Below the pieces are notes generated by a model that searched no databases, was not told the DNA's origin, and worked only from the letters and a program-made list of their open reading frames with translations. Made by a program: the position numbers and the translations under genes. Of a stretch of DNA of 13,985 bases, positions 12,499 through 13,985 are shown piece after piece. The first letter of the stretch is position 1. Every line of letters begins with the position of its first letter. The DNA is taken from positions 1 through 13,985 of the forward strand of contig JAVKSM010000090.1 of NCBI GenBank assembly GCA_039583705.1. Direction: 5' to 3'. The stretch is from JAVKSM01 sp039583705 (GTDB taxonomy: Bacteria > Actinomycetota > Actinomycetes > Mycobacteriales > Pseudonocardiaceae).

Positions 12499-13107
12499 AT
12501 GACACCCCCGTTGAGCCGCAAGCGGTTCGCCTTCCTCGCCGCTGACGGCGTGGAGGAGGCCAGCCTGGCGGGCCCCTGGCGGGTCCTGGACGCTGGCGGG
12601 GGGATGCCCGAGCTGGTCAGCTCGGGGCCCTTGGCAGGGGGCCGGATCCGCACCATGCAGGGCCTGCGGTTCGTCGGCTCCCGCCGGGCCGACCTCGCGC
12701 TGTCCGACGTCGCCGATGTCGAGGAGTACACCGGTGTGGTGCTGCCGGGCGGCCTGGTCAGCGCCGACGCGATGCGGCTCGACCCGCTCGCGGTGGCGTT
12801 CCTGCGCGCGGCCGTCAGCGCGGGCAAGCCGCTGGCCGTCATGGGGCACTCGGCCTGGTTGCTGATCGAAGCCGACCTGGCCAACGGCCAGTTGATGACC
12901 GGCGCACCGTCGCTGCGCACCGACCTCCTCAACGCGGGCGCCCGATGGTCCGACGACCCCGTCGTGGTGCACCGCAGCCTGCTGACCGCGCAGGGCGCGG
13001 CGCACGTGGCGGCGTTCGGCGCCGCGGTGCGCCAGTTCCTCGCGACCGGCGTATCAGCACAGGGCACGCGCAGGATTGACTGGCAGAAGGAGGAGATGCC
13101 CTCCTAG
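12499..13107 (+). CDS. DJ-1/PfpI-family protein lacking the catalytic cysteine
   Basis: The 202-residue protein has the type 1 glutamine amidotransferase-like fold of PfpI/DJ-1 proteins, which act as stress chaperones, glyoxalases or deglycases. Recognisable parts are 'RFAFLAADGVEEASLAGPWRVL' region (9-30), 'GVVLPGGLVSADAMRLDP' (79-96), the nucleophile-elbow segment 'KPLAVMGHSAWLLIEA' (110-125), and 'GAPSLRTDLLNAGARW' (~134-149). The usual elbow is A-I-C-H-G-P-W; here it is V-M-G-H-S-A-W, so the nucleophile is Gly116 and the next His117 is kept. The enzyme is therefore probably inactive as a cysteine hydrolase and could bind or sense instead. ATG 12499 has no good ribosome site and no SigF-type promoter was found in the 83-base gap after sigF. 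The family call is firm, the role unknown. Confidence 0.82.
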   Translation: MTPPLSRKRFAFLAADGVEEASLAGPWRVLDAGGGMPELVSSGPLAGGRIRTMQGLRFVGSRRADLALSDVADVEEYTGVVLPGGLVSADAMRLDPLAVAFLRAAVSAGKPLAVMGHSAWLLIEADLANGQLMTGAPSLRTDLLNAGARWSDDPVVVHRSLLTAQGAAHVAAFGAAVRQFLATGVSAQGTRRIDWQKEEMPS

Positions 13108-13118
13108 CCGCCGGCTAG
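13104..13118. terminator. Short hairpin CTAGCC-GCC-GGCTAG between convergent genes
   Basis: A perfect 6-bp stem with a three-base loop covers the stop of the DJ-1/PfpI gene (TAG) and lies in the 32-base gap before the end of the convergent BTAD gene. The sequence after it has only a CTTT, so it is a weak candidate for a bidirectional terminator. Confidence 0.35.
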
Positions 13119-13139
13119 CCAGGTCTTTGAGGTGGCTCC

Positions 13140-13985
13140 TCACGGCGTCCGGGGCATCGGCTGCGGTTCGATGCCCATCTCTTCCATGCGTCGTCGGTAG
13201 GTCTGGTAGTGGCGGCGGGCCTCGCCGGGTCGGCCGGCCTCGAGCAGGGCGGTGACCAGGTCGAGGTGGACCGGCTCGTCGTAGGGGTCCTGCTCGAGCA
13301 GCCGCAGCGAGCAGCGCACCACGCCGTCCACGTCGCTGGCTTGGCGCAGTCGCCGGGTCAGCGCCCGCAGCACGGCGATGTGGGTGGCGCGGACCTCTTC
13401 GGCCAGCGCCGCGGCCCAGTCCTGGTAGGGGTCGTCCTCCAGGAAGTCGCCGGTGAAGGCCGCCGCGGCGGCCGCCAGCCGCGCGGTGGTGGTGGGGCTC
13501 TCTCGGGCGGCGTCCGCGGCGAGGGCGTCGTTGGCCAGGGTGAGGAACTCCTCGACGTCGATGCTGACCTGGGTGGGGTCCAGCCAGACCGCGGCGCCGT
13601 CGGTGACCAGCGGCCCGGGGCCGTTCTGGTCGGCGTGGCTGGGGGCGAGCACGTCGCGCAGCAGGGAGAGCAGCACCGAGAGCCGGTTGCCGGACTTGGC
13701 CGGGTCCGCCTCCGGCCACAGCAGTTCCATGAGCGCATCGCGCGGGGTGGGGCGGCGGCGGGCGACGAGGATCTTCAGCAGGTCCCGGGCCTTGCGCGAC
13801 TGCCAGGCAGTGGTGGGGATCGGCGTGCCGTCGCGACTGACCTGGAAGACCCCGAGGGCTCGGATCGTCACGGTGGGCGCCAGCCGGGCCAGCACCGCCA
13901 GCGGCCCGGCCACCCGCCGTGGGGCGAGGTCCATGCCGTAATCCCGCAGCGTCTGCAGGGCCGCCTCGGCGCCCAGGTGGGGGAT
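13140..13985 (-). CDS. BTAD (SARP-like) transcriptional regulator, C-terminal part (5' end outside window)
   Basis: The minus-strand frame is open to the right edge, giving 281 residues of a longer protein. Residues ~35-130 from the edge form an OmpR-like winged-helix DNA-binding domain ('VTIRALGVFQVSRDGTPIP', 'SRKARDLLKILVARR', 'ELLWPEADPAKSGNRLSVLL'). Residues ~135-275 form the bacterial transcriptional activation domain, a TPR-like helical repeat ('FTGDFLEDDPYQDW', 'LEQDPYDEPVHLDLVTALLEAGRPGEARRHY'). SARP proteins proper begin with the winged helix. Here at least 35 residues precede it in frame, so either a larger protein with an N-terminal ATPase/TPR part and this DNA-binding end is likely, or the gene starts at the ATG/GTG near 13934. 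Targets are unknown. It converges on the DJ-1/PfpI gene. Confidence 0.85.
   Translation of the reverse strand: MPHLGAEAALQTLRDYGMDLAPRRVAGPLAVLARLAPTVTIRALGVFQVSRDGTPIPTTAWQSRKARDLLKILVARRRPTPRDALMELLWPEADPAKSGNRLSVLLSLLRDVLAPSHADQNGPGPLVTDGAAVWLDPTQVSIDVEEFLTLANDALAADAARESPTTTARLAAAAAAFTGDFLEDDPYQDWAAALAEEVRATHIAVLRALTRRLRQASDVDGVVRCSLRLLEQDPYDEPVHLDLVTALLEAGRPGEARRHYQTYRRRMEEMGIEPQPMPRTP

Overview
The window looks like chromosomal DNA of a GC-rich actinomycete. GC is very high by eye, and many starts are GTG or have short leaders. It carries a UsfX/SigF-type anti-sigma/sigma pair, an F420-type luciferase-like oxidoreductase, a BTAD-type regulator and a RecQ tail with an added C-terminal module, all typical of Actinomycetota. 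A desiccation- or stress-tolerant soil lineage such as the Geodermatophilaceae or relatives is plausible, but I cannot fix the genus. No tRNA, rRNA, insertion sequence, CRISPR array or origin was seen.

Layout. 1-471: 3' end of a recQ helicase gene. 483-1100 (-) and 1230-1937 (+): a receiver-less CheB methylesterase divergent from a Crp/Fnr regulator, with an inverted repeat between them. About 1975-2130: a remnant of a metallo-beta-lactamase-fold gene. 2169-3308 (-) and 3401-3970 (+): a zinc-dependent formaldehyde/alcohol dehydrogenase divergent from a DUF1360 protein. 3937-4701 (-): a STAS + HATPase fusion. 4758-7838 (+): a CheB-zinc ribbon protein and a CheR-PAS-coiled coil-PAS protein. 7843-9932 (-): an F420-type oxidoreductase translationally coupled to a GT9 glycosyltransferase. 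10111-10506 (+): a STAS anti-sigma antagonist. 10461-11078 (-): a GmhB-like HAD phosphatase. 11202-12415 (+): the UsfX/RsbW-like anti-sigma and SigF-family sigma operon. 12499-13107 (+): a DJ-1/PfpI-like protein without its cysteine. 13140 to the right edge (-): C-terminal part of a BTAD transcriptional regulator.

How it may work together. The main result is that the sigma factor and several neighbours share one promoter architecture, GTTT-N15-GGGTA, the known form for SigF/SigB-group sigma factors of actinobacteria. Good matches lie before the anti-sigma/sigma operon, the dehydrogenase and the oxidoreductase-GT9 operon. Weaker matches with the same spacing (or one base more) lie before DUF1360, the STAS protein and the STAS-HATPase fusion. 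The dehydrogenase and DUF1360 promoters stand back to back with their -35 elements touching. I infer a compact SigF general-stress locus that encodes the sigma factor, a nucleotide-box-degenerate anti-sigma factor, a phosphorylatable STAS antagonist, a separate STAS-HATPase protein that keeps ATP-binding boxes and could be the missing kinase, a CheB/CheR-PAS sensory pair with no chemotaxis genes beside it, and stress effectors under the same promoters. Promoter calls were made by eye and are untested.
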